Shown piece after piece: positions 1 to 9,269 of a DNA stretch of 64,000 bases. The position numbers and the translations under genes are program-made. Numbering within the stretch: position 1 is the stretch's first letter; every line of letters begins with the position of its first letter. The DNA is from CAWDDA01 sp963813345 (lineage in GTDB: Bacteria > Acidobacteriota > Blastocatellia > RBC074), in contig CAWEYR010000004.1 in NCBI GenBank assembly GCA_963813345.1, forward strand, positions 1 to 64,000. The letters run 5' to 3'. The notes beneath the pieces were generated by a model. That model was given only the letters and a program-made list of their open reading frames with translations, had not been told where the DNA came from and did no database searches.

Positions 1-1496
1 TCCACGTCCCGTCAAAAAGTCCCTCTGTCGGGCTGTAGAAGCGGAACATCGGGTACCAGCCCTTGCCGGGAACTGTTTCGATCCAGTTGCTCTCCATTCC
101 CGCCGGTGAATTGGGGCCGAAGTAGAGATCGATCGAACCGTCGGCATTTGTCTTGAGCTTGTCGAGAGACGAGCGAGCCGCGTCGTCGGTCCGGTTCTGG
201 ACCATGGAGCGATTTCCCGTGTGGTACAACGTGATCGACCAGAAGGCCGCGGCCGGCGCCTTTGCGGGCACGTGCAACTGGTACGACTTGCCGCCGTCAA
301 GACGGTTGCCGTTCTTGTCCTTGAAGACCTGGACATAATTTCCTCCGGGACCGGCCTTCATCACGCCGAGTCCAGGGGTCGTGTAGATCGCGCCGTACGT
401 GTAGTGCAGCCGCTCGTCGATCTGCCCGTATCTTTCAGTTTCCTGAACCGGATTCACCTGGAATACCCAGTGCCAATGCGTGCCAGGGAACGGTTCCGGA
501 TTGCCGAATCGCTCCGGCCCTTCCATCAGCGTCACCCGGCCCATGACTTCGCCCATGCCTGCCGCTTCTTCGAGGATGGCGCGCTGACGCGCATCGGGCT
601 TGAAAGGCTTGCCCTTCTCGATGCCCAGCGGCCTCAGCATGCCCATGAAAAACACGTCGCGCTCCTCCATGGGATTGTTGTTGATGAAGTTCGAAAGACG
701 TCTCCCAGAAGGCGAGTCCCTTCGTCGGAAGCGTATCCATGACCTTTCCCGACATCGAAACGAATCTGTTCGGCTTGGGGTTGTCGCGGTCGCTGTACGG
801 ATAGACCTTGACGCGCTTGGTGTTCTGGACGGCGACCTGCTGGTCATTGTTCACGAGGATGCCGCGGACCATGATGTTGTAGTCGTTCATCGTCCCTTGC
901 AGCACAAAATACCCGCTCTTCGGAACTTCGCCTTTGTAGCCTGGCGGCAGGATGAGGAACTTGCCTCCCTTGCCTCCATCCGGGCCGGGCAGTCCGATGT
1001 CGCTGATGGACCTCTGCCAGTAGTCTTCGATGATTCCGACGATCGCTCCGGGCGGCATGTCGACCACCACCGGTCCGGACTTGCCGAGATCGACATTCGT
1101 CACCGCATAGATCGTGGTGTCGTTCGCGGTGAGCCAGAGGCTCTTGGGGTTTAGGTAGTCATCGGCGATGGCCATGTCGTAATAGTCGACGCCCAGGTCC
1201 CGTTTGAGTCCAACCCGGATAGCCTCGAAAGATACGGCCGGATAGGCCCACATGAAGGCCTGCACCGCGCGCTGATAGTCGACCTCGTCGAAGATCTTGT
1301 GCTTGGTGTCCTCGGTCGGAAATCCTTTCTCAAAGTTCAGCGTGCCGATCCGCGTCTGCACTGCGTCCGGCGAACTGGACGCAACCGCTCCTGGCGCGGC
1401 AGCGGGCGGCGATGGCGGCGCCTGCCCGCACGCCGATACCGCGAGGAGCGCCACCACTCCCGCCGATGCCAATTTCATCGTCATATGCGTCTCCAT
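1..1496 (-). CDS. DUF1254/DUF1214 lipoprotein, frameshifted, 3' end cut by window
   Basis: Exported protein of the DUF1254 plus DUF1214 family, whose biochemical role is unclear. The start ATG at 1496 opens a lipoprotein signal (MTMKLASAGVVALLAVSAC, lipobox V-S-A-C). The N-terminal part has the DUF1254 core, including SLWLTANDTTIYAV, and the C-terminal part has the DUF1214 signature SPAGMESNWIETVPGKGW. The frame breaks near position 690: an extra T in a run of three (WET-SFE instead of WETLSNFINNNP) throws the rest into another frame, which then stays open to base 1. The last few residues lie outside the window. It starts 2 nt after the stop of its upstream paralogue, so the two are co-transcribed. 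The frameshift looks like a homopolymer error. Confidence 0.85.
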
Positions 1497-1498
1497 GA

Positions 1499-3055
1499 TC
1501 AATCGACCCGCTCGAGGTCGCCGGGTCTCCAGCTCTTGTCGAACCACCCCTGCTGCGGCCCGTAGAGCCGGAAGATCACGTTGAAGCCTTTTCCTGGCCA
1601 CGTCTGGACCCAGTTAGCTTCTTGCCCGGCGGGCATTTTCGGGCCGAACCACACAGTCGTCGAGCCGTCGGCGTTCTTCTTCACAGTGGGAACCATCGTG
1701 CTGTCGAGGCCCGCGGCCCGCTGGTCTGTTTCCAGAAATGAACGGTGCTGATTGTCATAAACGTTGAACGACCAGAACTGGCCGGCCGGTACGTTGGGTG
1801 GCAGCGTCACCTTGTAGTTCTTGCTGCCGTCGAGCCACTCGCCTTTTGCGTCGCTGGCGGTGTACACATAGGCCGCGCCCTTGCCCAGCTGCGGGTTGGC
1901 CATCATCGGCGAATTACCGGTGACGTAGTAGAAGGACATGGTGCGCGCATCCAGGGTGCGTTCGCCGCCATCGGCGAACTCGTGGCTCAAATGCGTGAAC
2001 ATGGTGGTCCAGTGCCGGTCGGGGTAGGGCCTTGTCAGCGGGTCGCGCGAGGCGAATGTCATCGCGCGCGACGTGGCGTTGGCAACCGCCGCCGCGTCGG
2101 TGAGGATCGCCTTCATCCGCGCATCCGGGTTGAACGGTTTGCCCTTCTTGATGCCGATCGAGGCGAGAATTCCCACCACTTCCGATTCGAGATAGTCGTC
2201 CGGCTCGTGCTGCACGACCTCGTTCAACTCCTCGTAGAAGGTGAAATCGTTGGCGTGGACGGTGTTGATCTGCATCCCTGAGAAGTTCACGAACTTCGGA
2301 GTCGGCGGATTGGCCGCGGCCGAAAGCGGGTACATCTTGGTGTTCGCCTTCATGTTCTTAACGATGGTCGCCAGGTCGCTGCCCTGGACGAAGCCGCGCA
2401 GGATGACGTTGTGGCTGTAAGTACGTGTCTTCTGAACAAAGTACCCCCCGCTGGGCAGCGGGCCCTTGTAGCCCGGCGGCACTATCAGGTACTTGCCGCC
2501 CTTTCCTGCGTCGGGCCCCGTGACCCCGAGGTCGTTGACCCAGCGCCAGTGGGCGTCGTTGAGAATGCCCAGCACGCCCGGTGGCACCTCGAGGACCATC
2601 GGCCCGTCCTTGACGTCCAGGTTTCCCCAGCAATAGACCACGACCGTGTTCGGGGTCAGGAACAGCGAGCGGGCGTCCGCCAGGGTTTCAGAGATGCCGA
2701 AGCCCTGATTCGACGGGAAGCCGCCTTCGGCGTAGCCCCGTCGCATGCCCTGGATATTGGCCGACGGAACGCCCAACAGGAAGGCTTCCACGCCACGAGC
2801 GAAATCGAGGTTGTCGTAGACCTTCTTCACGGTGTCGGCGTCGGGCAGGCCGTCGCTGAACTTGAGCGTGCCGATCCGGGTCTGCACCGTGTCGGGCGTC
2901 GTCACCGACGCCGGCACGATGGCGGCGTACTTTGGCTTCGGGCCCGCGGGCGCGCGTGTCGGTGCGGTCGCCGCGGCCGGTTCCGCCGCCGGCGGCGCTT
3001 GTCCGCACGACGCGGCGACGAGTGAGGCGACGACAACGACCACGATGCTCTTCAT
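1499..3055 (-). CDS. DUF1254/DUF1214 lipoprotein, full length
   Basis: Intact 518-residue paralogue of the next gene downstream. The N-terminus MKSIVVVVVASLVAASC is a lipoprotein signal, followed by an Ala/Pro-rich linker to about residue 45. DUF1254 (about 60-190) includes DARSLFLTPNTVVVYCWGNLD. DUF1214 (about 390-510) ends with MPAGQEANWVQTWPGKGFN and a YGPQQGWFDKSW tail. Known members are periplasmic or membrane-anchored and of unknown activity. It follows the outer-membrane barrel gene by 15 nt and precedes the second DUF1254 gene by 2 nt, which suggests one envelope operon under the two-component system just upstream. Confidence 0.9.
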   Translation of the reverse strand: MKSIVVVVVASLVAASCGQAPPAAEPAAATAPTRAPAGPKPKYAAIVPASVTTPDTVQTRIGTLKFSDGLPDADTVKKVYDNLDFARGVEAFLLGVPSANIQGMRRGYAEGGFPSNQGFGISETLADARSLFLTPNTVVVYCWGNLDVKDGPMVLEVPPGVLGILNDAHWRWVNDLGVTGPDAGKGGKYLIVPPGYKGPLPSGGYFVQKTRTYSHNVILRGFVQGSDLATIVKNMKANTKMYPLSAAANPPTPKFVNFSGMQINTVHANDFTFYEELNEVVQHEPDDYLESEVVGILASIGIKKGKPFNPDARMKAILTDAAAVANATSRAMTFASRDPLTRPYPDRHWTTMFTHLSHEFADGGERTLDARTMSFYYVTGNSPMMANPQLGKGAAYVYTASDAKGEWLDGSKNYKVTLPPNVPAGQFWSFNVYDNQHRSFLETDQRAAGLDSTMVPTVKKNADGSTTVWFGPKMPAGQEANWVQTWPGKGFNVIFRLYGPQQGWFDKSWRPGDLERVD

Positions 3056-3070
3056 AGCGAACCTCCTTGG

Positions 3071-4039
3071 CTAGTTGGTCTTGGGGCGGGCGATGGTGAA
3101 CCCAATCAGGAACGTGCCGCCCTGAAACGAGCTGTGTCCTCCGGATTCCCAGAGATAGCGGGCATTCACGAGGCCGATCGTGCCGCCCTTCTGGAAGACC
3201 GCCATCGTCACGTCCGGGCCGATGCCGAAGAGCCGGTTCTTCCCGTACAGATTGAGGGCCTGGAGAGCCGACACCGGCACATCGGCGCCGGTGTCATTCG
3301 ACAACTTGGTCTGGAAGTAGTAGCCGATGCCAAACGCTCCGCCAATTTTCGGCACGTTGTAGGCCGCGCCACCTTCGAGCGTCAGCAGGTTGCCGACTTT
3401 CAGATCCTGGTCCTTCTTGTTCGAATGGAGCTCGAGATACGCCGTCGTTGCGGCACTCATCTTCTTCGCCGCGTCGAGGTAGACCGTGGTGCCGGCCTGA
3501 ATTTCCTGCGACCACATGCCCAGCCCGACGTTGTCGTTGGCGCCCGCCTCGTACCGCCCGGTCGGCGCATAAAAGCCGTACCCGGCGACGAAGTCCGCTC
3601 GTGGTGCATGCCATCCGAGATACAGCGGTACGACATACATGTCGTTGAGCCCCCAGTCGGGCACAAAGGACTCCGGGATGGTGCGTTCGGGGCGGATGGT
3701 CGAGAAGGGCAGCGCCACCATGAACCCGTAGTTGGCGCCGAGCACTTTCTTTGGCGTCACGCCGATGATCGTCGGAAACAGCGCTCGCACATCGAAGCCC
3801 TGGAACCGCGAGGCCGCGAGGGTGTTGCCGTCGGCGTCCTTGATGTTGTCGGCGTTCCACTGTGCAAACGGAATGGCGACATAGAATCCGGGCCCGGCCT
3901 GAGAGCCGGAATTGACTCCGAAGTCACCGTGGAAGTTGTTGCCTAAATACTGAGCCGACGCAGGCTGTGGTTCGGCGAGCGGGCCGACGCATGTCAGCAC
4001 ACCTAACAGGAGCGATTGCAGAACACTCGAGCGCTTCAT
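3071..4039 (-). CDS. SphA-like outer-membrane beta-barrel protein
   Basis: About 322 residues. I chose ATG 4039 (MKRSSVLQSLLLGVLTCVGP) because an AGGA ribosome site lies just upstream and it opens a clear signal peptide ending ASA-Q near residue 30. The mature part is made of alternating aromatic strands with repeated short motifs (GFYVAIPFAQW, GYGFYAPTGRYEAG, NVGLGMWSQEI) and ends GGTFLIGFTIARPKTN. This is the pattern of the SphA / 'MetA-pathway of phenol degradation' barrel family (PF13557), associated with uptake of hydrophobic compounds. It lies between the receiver-only regulator and the DUF1254 lipoproteins, so a joint role in import or sensing of a hydrophobic substrate is plausible but inferred. 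Confidence 0.75.
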   Translation of the reverse strand: MKRSSVLQSLLLGVLTCVGPLAEPQPASAQYLGNNFHGDFGVNSGSQAGPGFYVAIPFAQWNADNIKDADGNTLAASRFQGFDVRALFPTIIGVTPKKVLGANYGFMVALPFSTIRPERTIPESFVPDWGLNDMYVVPLYLGWHAPRADFVAGYGFYAPTGRYEAGANDNVGLGMWSQEIQAGTTVYLDAAKKMSAATTAYLELHSNKKDQDLKVGNLLTLEGGAAYNVPKIGGAFGIGYYFQTKLSNDTGADVPVSALQALNLYGKNRLFGIGPDVTMAVFQKGGTIGLVNARYLWESGGHSSFQGGTFLIGFTIARPKTN

Positions 4040-4074
4040 CGTCCGTCCTTTTCTGAAGAAAGCCATTGGGCGTC

Positions 4075-4499
4075 TCAGTTCTCTGTCTCGCGATCGAACC
4101 CATCGAGCTCACGACTGACGTACTGGTGACCGCCGAGTGCCGCGCGAACCGCAGGGACAGCTCGTCGCCGGCGGTGTCTTTCAGGATGTATCCGAGCGCA
4201 CCGGCCGCCAGGCCTGCCTCGACCAGCATCAGCTCGGCATGCACCGTGACGATCACGATGCGGGCGTTCGAGTTGTGGCGCCGGATCAGCACGACCGCCT
4301 CGATTCCGTCGACACCCGGCATGGCAATGTCGGTGACGATCACGTCCGGTGAGAGCCGCTCCGCCGCGTCCACCAGAGCATCACCATCCTCGACCGACGC
4401 AATGACGTCGAAGTCCGCTCGGAGCAGCTTGCGTAGCCGTTCCGCAGTTTCCGCGTGATCCTCGGCCAGCAGCACTCGTGGGCGGTACATGGTGTTCAT
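4075..4499 (-). CDS. Receiver-only response regulator (one frameshift)
   Basis: CheY-like receiver. It has the acidic pair in VLLAEDH, the phospho-acceptor Asp in DVIVTDIAMPG (about residue 57), the switch Thr in IVIVTVHAE and the Lys in YILKDTAGDE. As read, the frame goes wrong after DEL and runs into the next gene. A one-base shift near 4160 restores a normal end (AVRAALGGHQYVSRELDG...) and a stop at 4075. The repaired protein has about 141 residues and no DNA-binding domain, unlike its neighbour. It probably acts as a phosphate sink or protein-interaction output for the adjacent kinase. Start: ATG 4499 or 4490. Confidence 0.75.
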
Positions 4500-4615
4500 C
4501 AACCGGAACCGCATTCTCGTTGCGGTGCTGGGGGAGGAGGGAGAGCAGAAGTACGGGAGGAGGGGACCCGAAAAACTACGGGGGTAAGGAGGTCTCTCGG
4601 CGACGGTGCGCCGTC

Positions 4616-5254
4616 TTAGTCCATATTGAGCCGACGGTCGAGCGCGTACCTCACGAGTTCGGCGGTGGACGTGACCCCGAGGGTCTCCATCATTTCGTAC
4701 TTGTGGCCCTCGACCGTCCTGGTCGACAGGCCAAGATTCGCCGCGATCTCCTTCATCCGCTGGCCCTTCACGATCAGCCGCAGGATGTCGCGCTGCCGTG
4801 GCGTCAGCTGCGGTTCCTTCGGCTTCGAAGGGCCGGCCATGCGCTCCATGACCTCCTTCGTGATGGCCGGCGTGATGTAGACCTTCCCGTCGAGCGCGTT
4901 CCGAACCGCGGTGAGGAGCTCGTCGCCGGCCGACTCCTTGAGAAGAAAGCCGGAGGCCCCGCCGCGCAGCGCGTCGGTCGCCAGGTCCGCATCGTGGTGC
5001 ATCGTGAGCACGATGACTTTGCAGTCGAGGCGCTCTGTTTTCAGACGAGCGAGCACGTCGAGACCCGTGAGCCCCGGCATGGAGAGGTCGGTGATGATGA
5101 CGTCGGGGCGAAGCCGCGTGGCGGCGTCAATCAAACCCTGGCCGTCGCGAACCGCGCCGACCACCTTGAAGTCGGCGTCTCGCAGTATTCTCGACAGACC
5201 GTCGGTGACAATCGTGTGATCGTCAGCCAGGAGGACAGTGTGTTGGCGGGTCAT
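4616..5254 (-). CDS. NarL/FixJ-family response regulator
   Basis: Complete 212-residue regulator. The receiver domain (1-120) has acidic Asp11/Asp12, phospho-acceptor Asp56 (DVIITDLSMPG), Thr in VIVLTMHH and Lys in FLLKESAGDE. The LuxR-type helix-turn-helix (about 150-208) reads LTPRQRDILRLIVKGQ, then KEIAANLGLSTRTVEGHK. Its ATG overlaps the stop of the histidine kinase gene (ATGA), so translation is coupled. It most likely controls this locus, possibly the barrel and lipoprotein genes. It ends with LNMD, and 116 nt of purine-rich non-coding sequence separate it from the receiver-only gene. Confidence 0.95.
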   Translation of the reverse strand: MTRQHTVLLADDHTIVTDGLSRILRDADFKVVGAVRDGQGLIDAATRLRPDVIITDLSMPGLTGLDVLARLKTERLDCKVIVLTMHHDADLATDALRGGASGFLLKESAGDELLTAVRNALDGKVYITPAITKEVMERMAGPSKPKEPQLTPRQRDILRLIVKGQRMKEIAANLGLSTRTVEGHKYEMMETLGVTSTAELVRYALDRRLNMD

Positions 5255-6455
5255 GCGACCTGGCCTTCCATTCCAGAGCCGACGTCCAACTTCACTCGTG
5301 CGCGCATCGGAATCGTCGCCTGCACCCGTGTTCCCTGATTGGGCGCCGACACGATACTGACGGTGCCTCCGATGATCCGCGCGCGCTCGGAGATGCTGAC
5401 GAGCCCGAGACCCCTGTCCTTCTCAGCCCGGTTCGTGGCATCGAATCCCCGCCCATCATCCGCGATCGTGATCTGCGCCTGATCATCCATCTGGAGGAGC
5501 TTCACATCCGCACCGCTGGCGCCGGCGTGCGCGATGACGTTCCGCAGGGCTTCTTGCGCGATTCGGTAGACGCAGAGCGCAGCGTCCGGCGTGATGTTTC
5601 TCAAATCTCCCTCCGCGGTGCACGTGATCGCCACGCCATGTGCACGCCCCAGCTCGCCGCAATATGAAGTCAGGCCCTTTACGAGCCCGAGGTGCTGCAA
5701 CACGGCCGGATGCAGATCGTGAGAGAGCTGGCGAACGTTGCGTGCGAGCCTCCGCGTTTGCTGCTGAAGCTCGACGAGCTCCTGTTCGAGCTCCGCGGAG
5801 AGGTGATACTCGCCCAACCGCTGCTTGAGACCACTGAAGGCGATCGAGACACCAGCCAGTTGCTGGCTGACATCGTCGTGCAGGTCCCGCGCAATCCGCG
5901 CCCGTTCGACTTCCTGCGCCCCAATCAACCGGCCGGCCAGATACTGAACCTCTTGGTGACTCGCCTCCAGTGCCGCCTGGCTTGCGAGAATCCGATCTTC
6001 GGCGTTCTTCCGTTCGGTGATGTCGACGTCGCATCCGATATAGCCGGTAAAACTGCCGTCCCGTCCGTACTTCGGAACGCCCGTCGCCAGAAGCCATCGG
6101 TAGCTCGCCGTCGGCGTGGCGCAGTCGATACTCCAGGAGGAACGGCCTCCGTGCTTCGACTGCGGGCATGTAGATGCCAACGCAGCTCTGGACGTCCTCG
6201 GGATGGACAAAGTCCAGCCAGCCGTTGTCGCGCAATTGTTCGAGCGGCCGGCCCGAAAAAGTCATGCAGATGCCATTCAGAAGTCGAGTGTCGAGTCCGG
6301 CCTCGTCGTCCAAATCAGGACGGGTGCCTGATTGGCGATGAGCCGAAACTGCTCAATGGCGCTCTGCGCTGCGCTCGTCGCTGGACCTGTAGGCCGGCAA
6401 TCGCCAGCACAAGAATCACAAAACCGCCCAGGACGGCGGCGACGACGAAGGTCAT
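5251..6455 (-). CDS. PAS-domain sensor histidine kinase, NarX/DesK type (three frameshifts)
   Basis: The pieces join to about 400 residues. ATG 6455 opens one transmembrane segment (MTFVVAAVLGGFVILVLAIA). A PAS domain follows (FRLIANQAPVLIWTTRPDS ... GRPLEQLRDNGWLDFVHPED ... GYIGCDVDITERK). Next are a HisKA_3 dimerisation helix with the phospho-acceptor His in ARIARDLHDDVSQQL and an HATPase with the N box (AQEALRNVIAHAGA), DDGRGFD and GLGLVSISERA. The frame changes near 6375, 6290 (one T missing in LDF-LNG) and 6110, and all motifs survive. It overlaps the NarL-type regulator by ATGA and is its evident partner. Confidence 0.85.
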
Positions 6456-6655
6456 GGAACGCACCCCAGCTCTGACCCCATGCAGGCAGTCCGAATCGCG
6501 TTTAGTGGCCCCCGACTGCCGTCCGACGTGTCGAGAGGTGTTTGCTCGAGGCCGCTCCGAAGTCATCCCGCCGCGTTCGGTGTGAACCTCCTGATTCTAG
6601 CCCCCGACCTCCAACTTGCGGCCAGGAAGCTGGTCAGGCGGCGCGTTCACTGGCT

Positions 6656-6822
6656 TCATCGCGATCTCCAGAGGCGCGTGAGCAATTCCAGCGGCGTCGC
6701 GACGTAGTCCGGCCGCTGATAAGAGCCGTTATGACCGATTCGGCCGGTCCGTAGTTCCGTAGCACCGTCCAGAATGGACCGCTGGGCGCGGGCAGCCAGT
6801 TGCTCTCCTTGTCCTTGCGCTT
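6656..6822 (-). pseudogene. C-terminal remnant of a DUF1214 gene
   Basis: About 55 residues resembling only the C-terminal end of a DUF1254/DUF1214 protein: ESNWLPAPSGPFWTVLRNYG, then after a one-base shift NGSYQRPDYVATPLELL and a stop at 6656. The NWLPAP-GPF signature is characteristic of DUF1214. No body of the gene can be found upstream as far as 7100. It is therefore a decayed third copy of the family whose intact members sit at 1-3055, on the other side of the two-component genes. Confidence 0.6.
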
Positions 6823-6897
6823 TCGGGCGGCGAGATTTCGCTCGCCGCCCGCTCTCATCTCCGTCAGCCTCGCGGCAGGGATGGCTCGCCAGCGCGG

Positions 6898-7098
6898 GTG
6901 GACATGTCCGTCGGAGATCAGCTGAGACAGCGAGCCGCGGTGGGTGGCGACAGGGAACGCGCCGAACTCGCCGCGTTCGAGGCGCTGCTGTCGAAATGCA
7001 TCGCGGAGGCGCTTGTCGCGCAACTGCGGAAGGAAGCTGAGGCGCACGGAGTAGACGTGGTGACGTGGCTCATGCGCGACAAGAGCACGGACGAATAG
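6898..7098 (+). CDS. Small hypothetical protein
   Basis: A 66-residue open frame with coding-like third positions, consisting largely of one charged amphipathic helix (RERAELAAFEALLSKCIAEA, then LVAQLRKEAEAHG). There is no signal peptide or recognised domain, and no strong ribosome site at the start. It stands alone between the DUF1214 remnant and the ArsR operon, with only a few bases of antisense overlap. It could be chance coding in a high-GC gap. Confidence 0.3.
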   Translation: MDMSVGDQLRQRAAVGGDRERAELAAFEALLSKCIAEALVAQLRKEAEAHGVDVVTWLMRDKSTDE

Positions 7099-7226
7099 GG
7101 ACGCCTAGGGCCTGGGGATCGCCGAGTCGATCGAATCTGCGTCGAACGAGGTCGATCTGGGAGTGAAGCGGCCGGCAACTTAGCGCGCGCTCAGCCTCCC
7201 TTGCATGCCGTTAATCCGTGTGTTAT

Positions 7227-7250
7227 ATACTGAACCACATGGTTCAGTAT
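7227..7250. promoter_or_regulatory. Perfect palindromic operator over the ArsR start codon
   Basis: Perfect inverted repeat with 10-bp arms (ATACTGAACC and GGTTCAGTAT) around ACAT. The start codon ATG 7239 of the ArsR gene lies in the centre, and the right arm encodes Val-Gln-Tyr. A TATATA sequence just upstream could be the -10 element, making the transcript leaderless or nearly so. An autoregulatory binding site for the ArsR protein is the obvious reading. Confidence 0.75.
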
Positions 7251-7604
7251 TCCCGGACCGGCTTCGACGCCTCGTTCGCCGCGCTCTCGGACGCCACCCG
7301 ACGCGGCGTTCTGGAGCAGCTCGGGCGTGCAGACGCTTCGATCACGGACCTTGCCGAGAAATTCCACATGACCCTCACGGGCATGAAGAAGCATGTCGGC
7401 GTCTTGGAGCAGGCGGGGCTCGTTACCACGGAGAAGGTCGGGCGCGTGCGGACCTGCAAGCTCGGCCTGCGCCGACTGGAGGAAGAGGCGGCATGGATCG
7501 AGAGGTACCGCCAGCTCTGGGACGCACGCTTCGACGAGCTGGACAAGGTTGTTGAGGAACTGAAACGGAAGGAGAAGGTCGATGGACGCAAGAAGAGAGA
7601 GTGA
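7239..7604 (+). CDS. ArsR-family transcriptional regulator
   Basis: A 121-residue winged-helix repressor. The start MVQYSRTGFDASFAALSDAT is taken at ATG 7239 inside the palindrome; an upstream in-frame ATG at 7218 exists but gives an unusual N-terminus. The DNA-binding part reads RRGVLEQLGRADASITDLAE, then KFHMTLTGMKKHVGVLEQAG and a wing VTTEKVGRVRTCKLG. The C-terminus is a charged helix (RYRQLWDARFDELDKVVEEL). It lacks a metal-binding Cys cluster, as is usual for the subfamily paired with SRPBCC proteins. Ten nt separate it from the SRPBCC gene, so the pair is an operon. Confidence 0.93.
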   Translation: MVQYSRTGFDASFAALSDATRRGVLEQLGRADASITDLAEKFHMTLTGMKKHVGVLEQAGLVTTEKVGRVRTCKLGLRRLEEEAAWIERYRQLWDARFDELDKVVEELKRKEKVDGRKKRE

Positions 7605-7614
7605 GCCTACCCCC

Positions 7615-8094
7615 ATGAAGAACCGCACGACGGTGGAACGGAAGTCCGAGCGTGAGCTAGTCATTACGCGAACTTTCAACGGCCCGGCGCGCATCGTGTT
7701 CGAGGCGTGGACCAAGCCCGAGCTGTTCAAGCGGTGGTGGGCGCCGAAGTCGATGGGCATGTCCCTGCGTTCCTGTGAGATGGATGTTCGTGTCGGGGGC
7801 AAGTACCGTCTCGAGTTCGAACCCGATGCTATGGCGTTCTTCGGCACGTACCTCGAAGTGACACCGCCCTCGCGCCTCGTCTGGACCAATGAGGAAGGTG
7901 GTGAGGGTGGGCCCGTCACCACGGTGACCTTCGAGGAAAAGGGTGGCAAGACGCTGCTGGTCATGCACGAGCTCTATCCCTCGAAGGAAGCTCTCGACGC
8001 TGCCGGCACCGGGGCGGCGGATGCGATGGTCGAGACGTTCGCGCAACTGGACGAGCTTCTCGTCACCCTGGGCGCGAGCGTGGGACGGTCATGA
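7615..8094 (+). CDS. SRPBCC / AHSA1-like protein
   Basis: A 159-residue START-fold protein (activator of Hsp90 ATPase homologue 1-like family). It begins ELVITRTFNGPARIVFEAWT and has the conserved PELFKRWWAPKS, the VGGKYRLEF strand and LVWTNEE. It ends with the long C-terminal helix TGAADAMVETFAQLDELLVT that closes the hydrophobic cavity. I placed the start at ATG 7615, after the ArsR stop. Such ArsR-SRPBCC pairs are common; the ligand is not known. Confidence 0.9.
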   Translation: MKNRTTVERKSERELVITRTFNGPARIVFEAWTKPELFKRWWAPKSMGMSLRSCEMDVRVGGKYRLEFEPDAMAFFGTYLEVTPPSRLVWTNEEGGEGGPVTTVTFEEKGGKTLLVMHELYPSKEALDAAGTGAADAMVETFAQLDELLVTLGASVGRS

Positions 8095-8717
8095 AGTCGT
8101 CGATCGCGGTCGGCCGCGTGAGGCTCAGAGGTTTCAACCGAACCGGAATGCCCCGCTGCGTTCTATACTGGAAAGCCGGAGTCGGACGGTTGCGCTCCGG
8201 AGGCTTGGGGTCGCCGAGCAGGCCGAATCCCTGTAAGTGATCGCGGCACATTCGGGGGTCTATCACAATCGGTATCACAATTCGGGTTTGCCGGCTCAGC
8301 CACTAGCCTGTAAACTGCTGATTCGAAAGACACGGAGAGATGTCCGAGTGGTTGAAGGAGCACGCTTGGAAATTGATTCCGGTCGCGCGTGCATGAACGC
8401 ACACCGAAACGCACCAACGCACTCTCCATCAACGACTTCCCGCAACAACGATGTGCATCGGAGTGTCCCCGTAAATCACGGTGTTTGACCGGGGTTTCAG
8501 GGGGTATCTGACACAGTTCTGACACAGAACCGAGCGTCACTTCTCCAGCGCGCAGTGTCGATGTGTACCGACAGCGCGCGACGCTCGTTCAGCTTTCGCC
8601 AGCAGTCCCAACTCCTCCGTGCCGAGGCGGCTGCCGTGCCCCAAGATAGGGACCAGGCCGGTGGGACGACGGGCAGATTCCACGCGCTCGTGCAATACTG
8701 CCCGTCAAGATCGCGGC
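8095..8717. other. Gene-free region with a degenerate copy of the tRNA-Ser neighbourhood
   Basis: No coding region is credible here. Several pieces match the surroundings of the intact tRNA-Ser about 4.9 kb downstream in the same order: GTAAGTGATC (8232 region against 13065), CACAATT, TGTAAAC-GCT-GATTC (8310 against 13131), the tRNA 5' half (8334), and a GTTC...ACCGAGYGTCAC block (about 8513 against 13356). The whole is a decayed direct repeat of roughly 300 bp. Confidence 0.6.
8334..8372 (+). repeat. Orphan 5' half of tRNA-Ser
   Basis: Thirty-nine bases, GGAGAGATGTCC...CGCTTGGAAA, identical to the first 39 nt of the intact tRNA-Ser at 13230. Identity stops in the anticodon loop, just after the anticodon, and unrelated sequence follows. 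It cannot fold into a tRNA. A break at the anticodon loop is typical of tRNA-associated recombination. Confidence 0.9.
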
Positions 8718-9269
8718 CTACTCGAGCGGCTCGAACGGGATGCGCACGAAGTTGGCGCTGCCTGTGCGCGACCCCACCACAACACCTTGCAGATCGATGG
8801 TTTCCACTATCGCCCTCGCGCTGGCGCTATCGCGATCATCGGCCAGCGTCACCTCGAGGCGGAGCTTGTTGTACCGAAGCGGCTGGGCCGTGTTGACGTC
8901 GTAGAAGAGGTCCCAGATCGTCACGCCGAACCGCCCCTTGCCAAGGTAGCGCCAGACGCCATGGGCCGCGGTGTGCGGCGGACGTGCGGGGTCGGTGCTG
9001 ACTTCGCCTGGCACCGAGCGGAGGACGGTTCCATCGGCATGGAACGTGATGAGTTGTCTGATGCCGGTGGCGGTGGTGCCAAACCAGGAGCCGACGATGC
9101 CCCACGGCCGTCCCAGTTTGCGGTATTCGTCGCTACTCGAGTCCTGCCGCTCCTGACTCTGACCAGATCGCGCGATGGATTGGGCCTGCGTCGCGGTCGC
9201 CGCGAGCGCGAACGTGCCGGTCAGCAGCAGTGTCCCGAGGATTCTTGTGGTCGACATGATCTTCACCAT
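8718..9269 (-). CDS. Secreted hypothetical protein, lipocalin-like pattern
   Basis: 183 residues. ATG 9269 has an AAGGGAG ribosome site 8 nt upstream and opens a signal peptide (about 1-30, ending TATQAQS). The mature part is beta-rich (GSWFGTTATGIRQLITFHAD, then GVWRYLGKGRFGVTIWDLFY, then ARAIVETIDLQGVVVG), with the GSW start and alternating strands of small lipocalin-like proteins. I do not recognise a named family. It is transcribed away from the sigma factor gene. No partner or substrate can be inferred. Confidence 0.75.
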   Translation of the reverse strand: MVKIMSTTRILGTLLLTGTFALAATATQAQSIARSGQSQERQDSSSDEYRKLGRPWGIVGSWFGTTATGIRQLITFHADGTVLRSVPGEVSTDPARPPHTAAHGVWRYLGKGRFGVTIWDLFYDVNTAQPLRYNKLRLEVTLADDRDSASARAIVETIDLQGVVVGSRTGSANFVRIPFEPLE

